Source of the DNA: Deltaproteobacteria bacterium RBG_13_49_15
GTDB lineage: Bacteria > Desulfobacterota > Desulfobacteria > Desulfobacterales > UBA2156
NCBI GenBank assembly: GCA_001797695.1
Contig: MGQD01000136.1
Span: forward strand, 244-9,533
Direction of reading: 5' to 3'
DNA: 9,290 nt
Shown piece after piece: positions 1-6,002 of this stretch. The notes below the pieces were generated by a model. It saw only the letters and a list, made by a program, of their open reading frames with translations. It was not told the DNA's origin and searched no databases. Numbering within the stretch: the stretch's first letter is position 1; each line of letters begins with the position of its first letter. The translations under genes were made by a program, and so were the position numbers.

Positions 1-629
1 GCATCAGAACATCCGTTAATGGTTGTGGCGAGCATCCGGTACTCCCCCTTAAACCATTTTTTTCGTTCAATCAGTCGGTCTTCGGTGATAGAAAGCTGCT
101 TTGATTTCAACAATGCTAAAAAATCATCCTCGTAGGTGACCCTTCCGAAATCGACGGTGGTGACGTATTTTAATTTGGGTTTGATCAATTCCAGTATTCC
201 GACTTTTTCTTTGAACATGGTTTGGAAAAAGACGATTTCTCCGCCGGGTTTGAGCCAGCTTTTAATCCGGTCGAGAACCATCTCCTGATCCTTAAAAAGC
301 ATAAAACTCATGGTAAACAAAATAAAATCGAAACGGCAGTCTTTGGACGGTTCATAATCTTCAACCGGTTTGCAGTGGATTTCCACGTGGTCCTGTAGAT
401 TGTAGTTCCGGATGATGCTCTCACAGCGGTTCAGGTAGTGTCTGTTGATATCGATGCCGGTAATGTTGAGGTTTTTCGATTTGATCAGGGAATGGAAGTT
501 GTTCATCATGACGCCGTTTCCGATTCCGACATCGAGGATGGAAGCATTTTCCGAGACATACTCCAGACAGTTTTGGTAACAGTAGTCGGTGACGCTGTTG
601 ATGATCAGATTATAAAGATAATTTTTCAT
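1..629 (-). CDS. Class I SAM-dependent methyltransferase, C-terminus cut by window edge
   Basis: The ATG at 627-629 opens a frame of 209 codons that stays open to base 1, so the C-terminus lies outside the window. The N-terminal part has a class I (Rossmann-fold) methyltransferase layout. The SAM-binding motif I ILDVGIGNG is at residues 31-39. An acidic residue ends strand 2 (ITGID, Asp60), strand 4 is DFILF (101-105), and the post-motif loop is LKPGG (126-130). This family moves a methyl group from S-adenosylmethionine to a small molecule, protein or nucleic acid; the acceptor here cannot be told. No membrane segment or signal peptide is seen, so the protein should be cytoplasmic. The start lies 15 bases after the cupin stop, suggesting co-transcription, and the Shine-Dalgarno sequence is poor (only GGA next to the ATG), so coupling to the upstream gene is likely. 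Fold assignment is confident; the substrate is unknown. Confidence 0.85.
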   Translation of the reverse strand, partial: MKNYLYNLIINSVTDYCYQNCLEYVSENASILDVGIGNGVMMNNFHSLIKSKNLNITGIDINRHYLNRCESIIRNYNLQDHVEIHCKPVEDYEPSKDCRFDFILFTMSFMLFKDQEMVLDRIKSWLKPGGEIVFFQTMFKEKVGILELIKPKLKYVTTVDFGRVTYEDDFLALLKSKQLSITEDRLIERKKWFKGEYRMLATTINGCSD

Positions 630-644
630 TCCGATTTTCTAAGG

Positions 645-995
645 CTAGGGTTGTTTTTTTATTTTAAACTTTTGTAAAAGATCTTCTCTCGGCGGTGAAA
701 AGATCTCAAGCACTTCCGAAGAAACGCCGAGACACCTACCGCTGTGGGGAACATTGGACGGGACCCGATACACGATGCCGGCAGCTACCGTCTTTTCTTC
801 TCCTCCGATGGTCAGCAGGATCGATCCTTTAAGGACGGTTCCCATCTGTTCGTTGGGATGGGCATGCTCGGGTATGACGGCGCCGGGCGCCAGATGAAAA
901 AAGGCCATAGTCATCTGATCGCCCGAAATCAGCCTGAGCTTGACCCCTTCGGTCATTTCGTGCTGCTCGAGTTTATTCAAGACAAGGTATCCCAT
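645..995 (-). CDS. Small single-domain cupin protein
   Basis: This is a 116-residue protein made almost entirely of one cupin beta-barrel. Counting from the chosen start, motif 1 reads PGAVIPEHAHPNEQMGTVLKG in two parts: the metal ligands are the two His of HAH and the Glu of NEQ, followed by the VLKG turn. Motif 2 is the G-V-P-x-x-V-P-H segment (AGIVYRVPSNVPHSG), which supplies the third His. All four usual metal ligands are therefore present, and a bound divalent metal is expected. Single-domain cupins serve as small oxygenases, isomerases or ligand sensors, and no specific function can be chosen. An in-frame GTG lies at 999-1001, but the purine-rich Shine-Dalgarno run AGAGGAAGG directly abuts it. 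The ATG at 993-995 sits at a proper 6-base spacing, so I chose the ATG. The methyltransferase gene follows after 15 bases. Confidence 0.85.
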   Translation of the reverse strand: MGYLVLNKLEQHEMTEGVKLRLISGDQMTMAFFHLAPGAVIPEHAHPNEQMGTVLKGSILLTIGGEEKTVAAGIVYRVPSNVPHSGRCLGVSSEVLEIFSPPREDLLQKFKIKKQP

Positions 996-1036
996 TATCA
1001 CCCTTCCTCTCTTTGCAACTGATCCGATTCAATGCG

Positions 1037-1066
1037 CTTATAACGCAAATTAAACATAAAAATCAA
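1037..1066 (-). promoter_or_regulatory. Possible sigma-70 promoter for the cupin-methyltransferase pair
   Basis: On the minus strand the livF-cupin gap reads TTGATT (1066-1061), an 18-base spacer, then TATAAG (1042-1037). The -10 matches consensus at 5 of 6 positions and the -35 at 4 of 6. Transcription would start near 1030, about 35 bases before the cupin ATG. The same bases can form a small hairpin in the minus-strand RNA (1033-1047, UGCGUU with AGCGCA, one G-U pair). AT-rich gaps give such matches by chance fairly often, so the cupin pair could equally be the tail of the liv operon. No terminator is seen after livF. Confidence 0.35.
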
Positions 1067-1069
1067 TCG

Positions 1070-1768
1070 TCAGATGCCGCATATTTTCCGGACATCTTCA
1101 TTTTCCTGGATTTCCTTAACCGTTCCCTGGTAACATATGCGGCCGTCGTCGATAATGTAGGCATATTCGCTTAATCCTAATGTGAATTTGACATTTTGTT
1201 CAGCCAGAAGAACCGTAAGGCCGGTTTCCTTGAGCAACCGGATACGGTCTCTGAAAACCTGCACCATGGCCGGCGCCAGCCCTTCCGTGGGTTCGTCGAG
1301 AAGCAGAAGTTCAGGGTTCCCCATGAGTGCCCGGGCTATGGCCAGCATTTTCTGTTCCCCGCCGCTCAGAAGGCCGCCTTTTCTGCCGGACAGGTCTTTA
1401 AGTGCCTGGAAAAGTTCAAAAACGCGCTCCTGGTTCCACTCTTCTTTCCCTCCCCGGCTCCTGGCGGCGATTTCCAGATTTTCTGAAACGGTGAGATCCG
1501 CGAAGATGCGCCGCGTATCCGGAACATAGCCGATCCCTTTTCTGGCAAGAAGATACGGGGCTTTTCCGGAAACGACCTCATCTTTAAAAATGACCTTTCC
1601 GCTGCGGGGCGGCGTCAGACCCATGATGCTTTTTAACGTCGTGGTTTTGCCGGCGCCGTTTCTTCCAAGGAGGCACACGACTTGCCCTTTATTAATTTTC
1701 AGGGAAACATCAAAAAGGATATGGCTTAATCCGTAAAACGTATGAATGGCATCGACGATGAGCATCAT
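1070..1768 (-). CDS. livF: Liv-type ABC transporter ATP-binding protein LivF
   Basis: This is one of the two cytoplasmic ATPases that drive a branched-chain amino acid/amide-type (HAAT) importer. At 232 residues it has the usual LivF length. Walker A is GRNGAGKTT (residues 35-43), the signature is LSGGEQ (134-139), and Walker B with the catalytic Glu is LLLLDEP (154-160). The segment after Walker A reads GYVPDTRRIF (80-89), close to the LivF hallmark YVPEGRRIF, with Asp in place of Glu. The switch region reads AEQN (189-192): Gln stands where most ABC ATPases have His, which is normal for LivF and separates it from LivG. The start overlaps the livG stop in an ATGA, which implies translational coupling. 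A second ATG follows directly (1763-1765), so the protein may begin at Met1 or Met2; GGGAGA upstream serves either. livF is the last gene of the transporter operon. Confidence 0.96.
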   Translation of the reverse strand: MMLIVDAIHTFYGLSHILFDVSLKINKGQVVCLLGRNGAGKTTTLKSIMGLTPPRSGKVIFKDEVVSGKAPYLLARKGIGYVPDTRRIFADLTVSENLEIAARSRGGKEEWNQERVFELFQALKDLSGRKGGLLSGGEQKMLAIARALMGNPELLLLDEPTEGLAPAMVQVFRDRIRLLKETGLTVLLAEQNVKFTLGLSEYAYIIDDGRICYQGTVKEIQENEDVRKICGI

Positions 1769-2499
1769 TCTTCTCCCAGATAGGCCCGTTGGACCTCCTG
1801 GTTTTTTTTCACTTCGTCTGGTTTTCCCTGAGTGATCGTCCGCCCGTGTTCCATGACCATGATGCGGTTTGCGACCCCGAAAACAACATCCATATCATGC
1901 TCGCAGAACAGGATGGTGAGCCCCTGGGCATCGGCCAAATTTTTTACCAGTGCAATGGTGGTGGCTGTCTCCTCCGGCGACATGCCTGCTGTGGGTTCAT
2001 CCAGGATCAGAAGGCTCGGTTTATTGCCCAAAGCGATGGCGATTTCAAGGATCCGCTGGTCTCCATGGGAAAGAGAGCCCGCGATCTTGTGACTTTTATC
2101 CAGCAATCCGACGTTTTCCAGGATCTGGTAGGTTTCTTGCACGGCGATCCGTTTTGCCGGATGGAATAAGGTCATGCTTTTGTTTTGCTGGGATAAAACC
2201 GATACCTGCACATTACGAAAAGCGCTCAGCCGGTGAAAAATATTGGCGACCTGGAACGACCGGGCTACCCCCTTTTTACAGATCCGGTGGGGCGGAAGTG
2301 AGGAGATCTCCTCGCCCTTAAATTGAATCGTTCCGCCGTTTGGTTTCAGCATGCCGGTGATCAGATTGAAAAGGGTCGTCTTTCCGGCGCCGTTCGGTCC
2401 GATGACGGCGACAATCTCACCTTCGGCGACATCTAAGTTCGCACGGTTGACCGCCTTGAAATCATCAAAGGATTTTTCGAGGTTTTTCACCGTCAGCAT
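1765..2499 (-). CDS. livG: Liv-type ABC transporter ATP-binding protein LivG
   Basis: This is the partner ATPase of LivF, 244 residues from the chosen start. Walker A is GPNGAGKTT (34-42), the Q-loop is RSFQ (80-83), and the signature is LSHGDQ (143-148). Walker B is LLILDEP (163-169), followed by TAGMSPEET, and the switch His lies in CEHDM (199-203). LSHG with MSPEET differs from the LSYGxQ of the classical leucine/isoleucine/valine LivG. As I recall it, this combination marks a LivG/UrtD-like subgroup, hinting at a ligand other than leucine, isoleucine or valine. The open frame extends 46 codons further upstream, but that stretch lies inside livM and does not look like LivG. The ATG at 2497-2499 overlaps the livM stop as TAATG and is preceded by AAGGAAG at about 10 bases, so it is the real start. 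Its stop overlaps livF by 4 bases. Confidence 0.96.
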   Translation of the reverse strand: MLTVKNLEKSFDDFKAVNRANLDVAEGEIVAVIGPNGAGKTTLFNLITGMLKPNGGTIQFKGEEISSLPPHRICKKGVARSFQVANIFHRLSAFRNVQVSVLSQQNKSMTLFHPAKRIAVQETYQILENVGLLDKSHKIAGSLSHGDQRILEIAIALGNKPSLLILDEPTAGMSPEETATTIALVKNLADAQGLTILFCEHDMDVVFGVANRIMVMEHGRTITQGKPDEVKKNQEVQRAYLGEE

Positions 2500-3473
2500 T
2501 ATTGATCGACTTCCTTTTCCGTGGATCTTAAGGCCTCCGGCTCTTTCCCCTTCATTTTTTCGGTAATAAACCCCATGACCCCTTCTGGAAGAAAGAAAAT
2601 GAGTAAAATCAAAATAATTCCTAGAATCAAAGTCCAATATTCGGTATAGACGCCGGCAAATGTCCTAAGCGAAACGATTATGGCGGCCCCCAGAATTGGG
2701 CCTGAAAAGGTAAACCAGCCGCCTAACAGGCACATGATGAAGATCTCCAGAGACAACACCCAGAACATGAGATCCGGGAAAACAGTCCCTTCCACCACAA
2801 CGAACATCACGCCGGCTACTCCGGCAAAAAAAGTGGCGATGACGATGGCAACGAGCTGGTGGCGGCGCACATTGATTCCGACCGCCGCACACCGGTCCGG
2901 ATTGTCCCGGATCGCCTGGAGAATCCCGCCAAAGGGGGATTTGAGGATCAGGTAGAGAAGAATCATTACGATCACCAGAATCGTCAGGATGAAATAGTAT
3001 GAACGGTTGATGGAAGAGAGGAGTGCCGGTATGGGGATACCGTGGATTCCGTCATCTCCGCCGGTAAAGTCGTACCACCGGAAGGTAATGGCCCAGACAA
3101 GGGAACCCAATGAAATCTGAAGCATCCCGAAATAAAGTCGGGAAAGCCTCACACAGAACAATCCGATGATCAGCCCCGCTGCAGCAGCGGCAATCGGTCC
3201 GGCGATGAAGCCAACCAGCGGAGGAAGAGAGGTCTTGGCGAGAATGAGGGCCGCGGTATAGGCGCCGATACCGTAAAAAACGCCGTGATGAAATTGAAAA
3301 AGACCGCCGTGACCGGCTACCAGGTTCAGGCTCATCGCCAGGATGGAGGTGACAAAGATAACGGTTAAAATATAGATATAAAATCTGGGAACAAGGATCG
3401 GAAGAAAAAGAAGAAACAGTACGACGGCGGCATATCCCAGGATCCGTTTTCTTTTTTCATCAACGGTTGCCAA
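2499..3473 (-). CDS. livM: Liv-type ABC transporter permease LivM (TTG start)
   Basis: This is the second membrane subunit of the importer, 324 residues and strongly hydrophobic, with about eight to ten membrane spans. The first span runs from about residue 11 to 29 after a short basic N-terminus (EKRKR). Family features are the SLNLVAGHGG segment (48-57), GVFYGIGAYTAAL (64-76), and the cytoplasmic coupling loop for the ATPases, FGGILQAIRDN with AAVGINV (181-202). The LFQFHHG stretch (58-64) replaces the LSLGHA usual in this family. The frame is open for 96 more codons upstream, but those run through livH in another frame and read as low-complexity Arg/His protein. No ATG or GTG fits; the TTG at 3471-3473 lies 14 bases after the livH stop with GGA seven bases upstream, and is the best start. 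The TTG at 3492-3494 is a weaker alternative. The stop overlaps livG by one base. Confidence 0.93.
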   Translation of the reverse strand: MATVDEKRKRILGYAAVVLFLLFLPILVPRFYIYILTVIFVTSILAMSLNLVAGHGGLFQFHHGVFYGIGAYTAALILAKTSLPPLVGFIAGPIAAAAAGLIIGLFCVRLSRLYFGMLQISLGSLVWAITFRWYDFTGGDDGIHGIPIPALLSSINRSYYFILTILVIVMILLYLILKSPFGGILQAIRDNPDRCAAVGINVRRHQLVAIVIATFFAGVAGVMFVVVEGTVFPDLMFWVLSLEIFIMCLLGGWFTFSGPILGAAIIVSLRTFAGVYTEYWTLILGIILILLIFFLPEGVMGFITEKMKGKEPEALRSTEKEVDQ

Positions 3474-3487
3474 GGGTCGATCCGATC

Positions 3488-4384
3488 CTACCAAACCGAT
3501 TTCAGAATGCCCCGCGGCCGCCACATCAGGACAAGAACCACTGCAATATACGGAAATACGATGGCAAATTGCGGCAAAAAGAGGACGCCGAACGATTGGG
3601 TAATCCCGAAAATAAGGGATCCCACCATGGCCCCCCACATATTCCCGAGTCCGCCGATGGTGACGATGAGAAACGTTTCGATGATGATGTCGTGATCCAT
3701 GCCGAGGGTAACGCTCACCGTCGGTGAAACGAGCGCTCCTCCGAGTCCGGCCAGAAAACATCCCAGAACAAAGGCAAAAGCGAATACCCAGCTCACATTG
3801 ATGCCGATGGCGCCCACCATTTCCCGGTCCACGGCGGCGGCGCGGGCGATTTTTCCGATCAGGGTGTTATTCGAAAAGAGATAGAGCGCTACCGCAATGA
3901 TGGGGCCGGCAATGAGGAGAAACAGATTGTATCGGGGGATGGGGGAGCTGAAAATCGTTACCGCCCCTCGGAGGAGATCCGGGGCCATGAGAGAGCGGTA
4001 ATCGGCTCCCCAGAAAATCTTTACCAGATCGCCGAAAATGAGCATAAGGGCAAACGTGAAGAGGAGCAGCATCAAATGCTCCCGCTCATAGAGATGACAG
4101 AAAAGCGCCCGTTCCGCCACTAGACCTATGAGAGCGACTACAAAGGGAGAAGCGATCAGAGCGAACCAGAAAGCAACGGACCCGCCTCCGAAATAAGTGG
4201 CGATGGTGTGGGCGACAAATGCGCCGAGCATATAAAGGGACCCGTGGGCGACGTTGGGAACGCGGAGAACGCCGAGCACAAAACTCAACCCGGAAGATAC
4301 CACAAAAAGGATCATCGCCCGGCTGATGCCGACAAGGAAATGGCTTGCAATGACGGCAAAGGTTATTGTGTGTCCGGCATCCAT
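3488..4384 (-). CDS. livH: Liv-type ABC transporter permease LivH
   Basis: This is the first membrane subunit of the importer, 298 residues, which is normal for LivH, with about eight hydrophobic spans. Family marks include GLSFVLGVLRVPNVAHGSLY (32-51), GLVAERALFCHLY (87-99), the coupling loop GKIARAAAVDREMVGAIGIN (177-196), which docks onto the ATPases, and the GGLGNMWGAMVGS segment (244-256). The ATG at 4382-4384 is the first in frame. It is preceded by a weak CAGG at seven bases, and that weak site lies inside a perfect 14-base palindrome. livM follows after 14 bases. The binding-protein gene lies 168 bases upstream in the same direction, with stable hairpins in between, so this permease and the genes after it are probably made in smaller amounts than the binding protein. 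Confidence 0.96.
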   Translation of the reverse strand: MDAGHTITFAVIASHFLVGISRAMILFVVSSGLSFVLGVLRVPNVAHGSLYMLGAFVAHTIATYFGGGSVAFWFALIASPFVVALIGLVAERALFCHLYEREHLMLLLFTFALMLIFGDLVKIFWGADYRSLMAPDLLRGAVTIFSSPIPRYNLFLLIAGPIIAVALYLFSNNTLIGKIARAAAVDREMVGAIGINVSWVFAFAFVLGCFLAGLGGALVSPTVSVTLGMDHDIIIETFLIVTIGGLGNMWGAMVGSLIFGITQSFGVLFLPQFAIVFPYIAVVLVLMWRPRGILKSVW

Positions 4385-4398
4385 GATCAGGCCTGATC
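4385..4398 (-). promoter_or_regulatory. Perfect 14-base palindrome at the livH start
   Basis: GATCAGGCCTGATC reads the same on both strands and ends one base before the livH ATG. Its right half holds the only Shine-Dalgarno-like bases for livH (CAGG, seven bases from the ATG). It could bind a dimeric regulator or occlude ribosome binding when folded or dimerised. It has no loop bases, so an intramolecular hairpin would need several central bases unpaired. Chance occurrence cannot be excluded. Confidence 0.35.
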
Positions 4399-4443
4399 TC
4401 TTAATAATTGGATAAGAAAGAAACGTGTTTCCTTAAAGAGAAT

Positions 4444-4487
4444 GGGCGCGCCGGCACGAAGACCCTAAATGCTTGACCGGCGCACCC
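4444..4487 (-). promoter_or_regulatory. mRNA hairpin 2 between binding-protein gene and livH
   Basis: In the minus-strand RNA, 4487-4476 (GGGUGCGCCGGU) pairs with 4455-4444 (GCCGGCGCGCCC) over 12 unbroken base pairs, with a 20-base loop. Two of the pairs are G-U, which form only in the minus-strand transcript; on the plus strand they would be C-A mismatches. That bias supports selection on the liv mRNA. No U-run follows (the next bases are AUUCUCUUU), so it is more likely a stabiliser or pause site than an intrinsic terminator. A third, weaker A/U stem (7 bp, 4417-4434) follows it before livH. Confidence 0.6.
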
Positions 4488-4505
4488 ATGATTATCCTTT
4501 TAAGA

Positions 4506-4544
4506 AACCGTTTGGCCGCCGGTGAAAACGGCAGCAAAACGGTT
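4506..4544 (-). promoter_or_regulatory. mRNA hairpin 1 just after the binding-protein stop codon
   Basis: Eight bases after the binding-protein stop, the minus-strand RNA can pair 4544-4530 (AACCGUUUUGCUGCC) with 4520-4506 (GGCGGCCAAACGGUU). This gives 14 base pairs plus one U-C mismatch, with a nine-base loop; one pair is a U-G wobble that exists only on the minus strand. Stable stems at this place in binding-protein-dependent transporter operons protect the upstream message from 3' exonucleases and keep the binding protein in excess over the membrane genes. The bases after it (UCUUAAAAGG) form no proper U-tract, so termination would be partial at best. Confidence 0.65.
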
Positions 4545-4552
4545 AGACTCGC

Positions 4553-5791
4553 TTACTTGCCCCGGGACTTTGTGATCTCATCGCACGTCGGCAGGACTTC
4601 ATCGCCTTTGAGTGTCGTGATGTCGGTTGCGATCACGAAGTCATATTGCGGGACTTTTTTTGTGGTTCCGAAATACATCGGGTAAACCGCCTGGTGGTCA
4701 CAAGCTCTCATTTCCACCATCCCGCCCACCGGATTTTTCACCTTCAATCCTTCGAGGGCGTCAATGAATTTTTCTTTGTCGATCTTCCCGGCCTTTTTGA
4801 AGGCTTCCGCGATGAAATGAGCCGTCAGATAGGCATTAAAGGCCGGAAAGCCGGGGGGGGTTCCATACGCCTTTTGGAATGAATCCACAAACGCCTTGTT
4901 TTCAGGGGTCTCCGGATAATAGAAAAGATACTGGATGGTCCCCGTAACCCCCTCCGGTCCTTCCGCCGCCAGAGGCTTCAGAACCGCATGATCGATCGCC
5001 GTGTGGATCCAGGACGGAATTTTAGCCGCCATCCCCGTGGTCTTGAGCGCCTTCAGAGTGTTGGTCATGCTGGCCCCTCCGGTGCAAAAAATGACCGCAT
5101 CCGGCTTGGCCCCCATGATGGAAGTGAGATAGGGGACAAGATCAGGTTCCCCGACCTTCCACCATGATTCCCCGATCTTCTCGACATCCGGTTTCAGGGC
5201 TTTTAAATTCCTCCATGCCGCATCGGCAATGGCATGCCCATAGGCGTAATCATCCCCGGCGATCCAGTATTTTTTATACGGCTTTTTTGAAAGTCCCACG
5301 CCGCCGGCTGTCCCCCCCATCGCCGTGTTGTCAGCCGTGGAAAAGACATACCGATGCCCTTCGGCGCCGGTTATTTTTTCGTCCTTGGAGATCCAGACGA
5401 TGAACGGAATCTTCTGTTCTTTGGCTATGGTTTTGGATACCGCCAGTGCGGCGGCGCTGTTGATGGTTCCGACCAGAAGATCGACCTCTTCCCGCATCAC
5501 CAGTTCTTTGGCCATGTTCAGGGCGATGTCCACCTTGAACTTGGTATCGCGGGTGGTGTATTCGATCTTTCCACCCAGAACCCCCTGTTTATTGATCTCT
5601 TCAAGCGCCAGTTTAAAGCCGTTCAGAGCGTCGTTTCCGTAAACGGCCGCTGGTCCGCTGTAACAGTCGATGATGCCGACTTTAATATTTCTGGCCTGAG
5701 CGGTTCCGGTCATGGCCAGAGGGGAGATCAGCAGCAATGCGCTTACCCCCGCAAGAATTACGGCAAGAAAATCTTTCTTTTTGTGTGTCAT
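4553..5791 (-). CDS. Liv-type periplasmic substrate-binding protein
   Basis: This 412-residue protein is the extracytoplasmic ligand-binding subunit (periplasmic binding protein type I, Peripla_BP_6) of the importer. It starts with a Sec signal peptide: MTHKKK, a hydrophobic core (about 9-27) and a probable cut after TAQA (residue 33). It lacks a lipobox Cys, so it should be free in the periplasm. The mature protein begins NIKVGIIDCYSGPAAVYG, the typical first strand and ligand loop of the family. GGKIEYTTRDTKFKVDIALN, VDLLVGTINSAAALAVS and the C-terminal RACDHQAVYPMYFG segment also fit. The start is clear, with GGAGGAG just before the ATG. It heads the operon, with its own strong promoter upstream and stable stems downstream. 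Ligands in this family include branched-chain amino acids, amides, urea, aromatic acids and small carboxylates. The ligand cannot be read here; the neighbouring 2-hydroxyacid oxidation genes make an organic acid worth considering. livK would be the analogous name, but the ligand is unproven. Confidence 0.94.
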   Translation of the reverse strand: MTHKKKDFLAVILAGVSALLLISPLAMTGTAQARNIKVGIIDCYSGPAAVYGNDALNGFKLALEEINKQGVLGGKIEYTTRDTKFKVDIALNMAKELVMREEVDLLVGTINSAAALAVSKTIAKEQKIPFIVWISKDEKITGAEGHRYVFSTADNTAMGGTAGGVGLSKKPYKKYWIAGDDYAYGHAIADAAWRNLKALKPDVEKIGESWWKVGEPDLVPYLTSIMGAKPDAVIFCTGGASMTNTLKALKTTGMAAKIPSWIHTAIDHAVLKPLAAEGPEGVTGTIQYLFYYPETPENKAFVDSFQKAYGTPPGFPAFNAYLTAHFIAEAFKKAGKIDKEKFIDALEGLKVKNPVGGMVEMRACDHQAVYPMYFGTTKKVPQYDFVIATDITTLKGDEVLPTCDEITKSRGK

Positions 5792-5812
5792 ATCTCCTCC
5801 TTTTCTGAATCG

Positions 5813-5834
5813 ATCTCAAAAGGGATTTCGAGAT
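5813..5834 (-). promoter_or_regulatory. Small hairpin in the 5' leader of the liv operon
   Basis: The minus-strand RNA reads AUCUCGAAA, loop UCCC, UUUUGAGAU, giving a 9-bp stem with one G-U pair. It lies about 13 bases upstream of the Shine-Dalgarno sequence (GGAGGAG) of the binding-protein gene. It may protect the 5' end or tune translation. It is too short to be called a riboswitch. Confidence 0.35.
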
Positions 5835-5896
5835 GCTTGGGTTTTAAAGTCCTCATTTGCATATTGTGCCTGATTCCAACCAATTCGATAGGAAAT

Positions 5897-5925
5897 CTTA
5901 TATGAAAAAGAGAAAGACGTGTCAA
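5897..5925 (-). promoter_or_regulatory. Near-consensus sigma-70 promoter of the liv operon
   Basis: On the minus strand, TTGACA (5925-5920) is a perfect -35. It is followed by an optimal 17-base spacer and TATAAG (5902-5897), a -10 matching at 5 of 6 positions. Transcription should start near 5890, giving a leader of about 100 bases before the binding-protein ATG. A short dyad CCTTTAAAAGG (5927-5937) lies right upstream of the -35 and might be an operator half. A promoter this close to consensus implies high basal activity unless a repressor controls it. Confidence 0.8.
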
Positions 5926-5973
5926 TCCTTTAAAAGGGGTGTTCAAAAGATTTTGGAGGTGATAAAAGGATCA

Positions 5974-5989
5974 AAATCCGATCGGTTTT
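5974..5989. promoter_or_regulatory. Candidate operator dyad before the FAD dehydrogenase gene
   Basis: The 16-base sequence AAATCCGATCGGTTTT is a dyad centred on the perfect palindrome CCGATCGG (5978-5985), with A/T flanks that pair apart from a T-T position on each side. It ends 13 bases before the ATG at 6003 and lies in the shared 211-base divergent intergenic region. It could be the binding site of a dimeric regulator acting on the oxidation operon. I could not find a convincing plus-strand -35/-10 pair nearby, so the role is a guess. Confidence 0.3.
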
Positions 5990-6002
5990 AAAGAGGCATC
6001 CG

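Noticed and set aside
2500..2637. A longer livG starting at 2637.
   Set aside because: The extra 46 codons overlap livM in another frame and lack LivG character; the TAATG junction at 2497-2501 with a good ribosome-binding site fits the operon.
3474..3761. A longer livM starting at 3761.
   Set aside because: The added 96 residues are Arg/His-rich out-of-frame livH sequence, not membrane protein.
5354..5905. A 183-codon plus-strand frame opposite the binding-protein gene.
   Set aside because: It lies antisense to a well-supported secreted binding protein, including its signal peptide, and has no family features.
5955..5972. A very strong Shine-Dalgarno sequence (GGAGGTGA) upstream of the FAD dehydrogenase gene, in frame with it through an ATC at 5970.
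   Set aside because: There is no ATG, GTG or TTG at the right distance; ATC is a very rare start, and the ATG at 6003 has its own AGAGG and matches the expected protein N-terminus.
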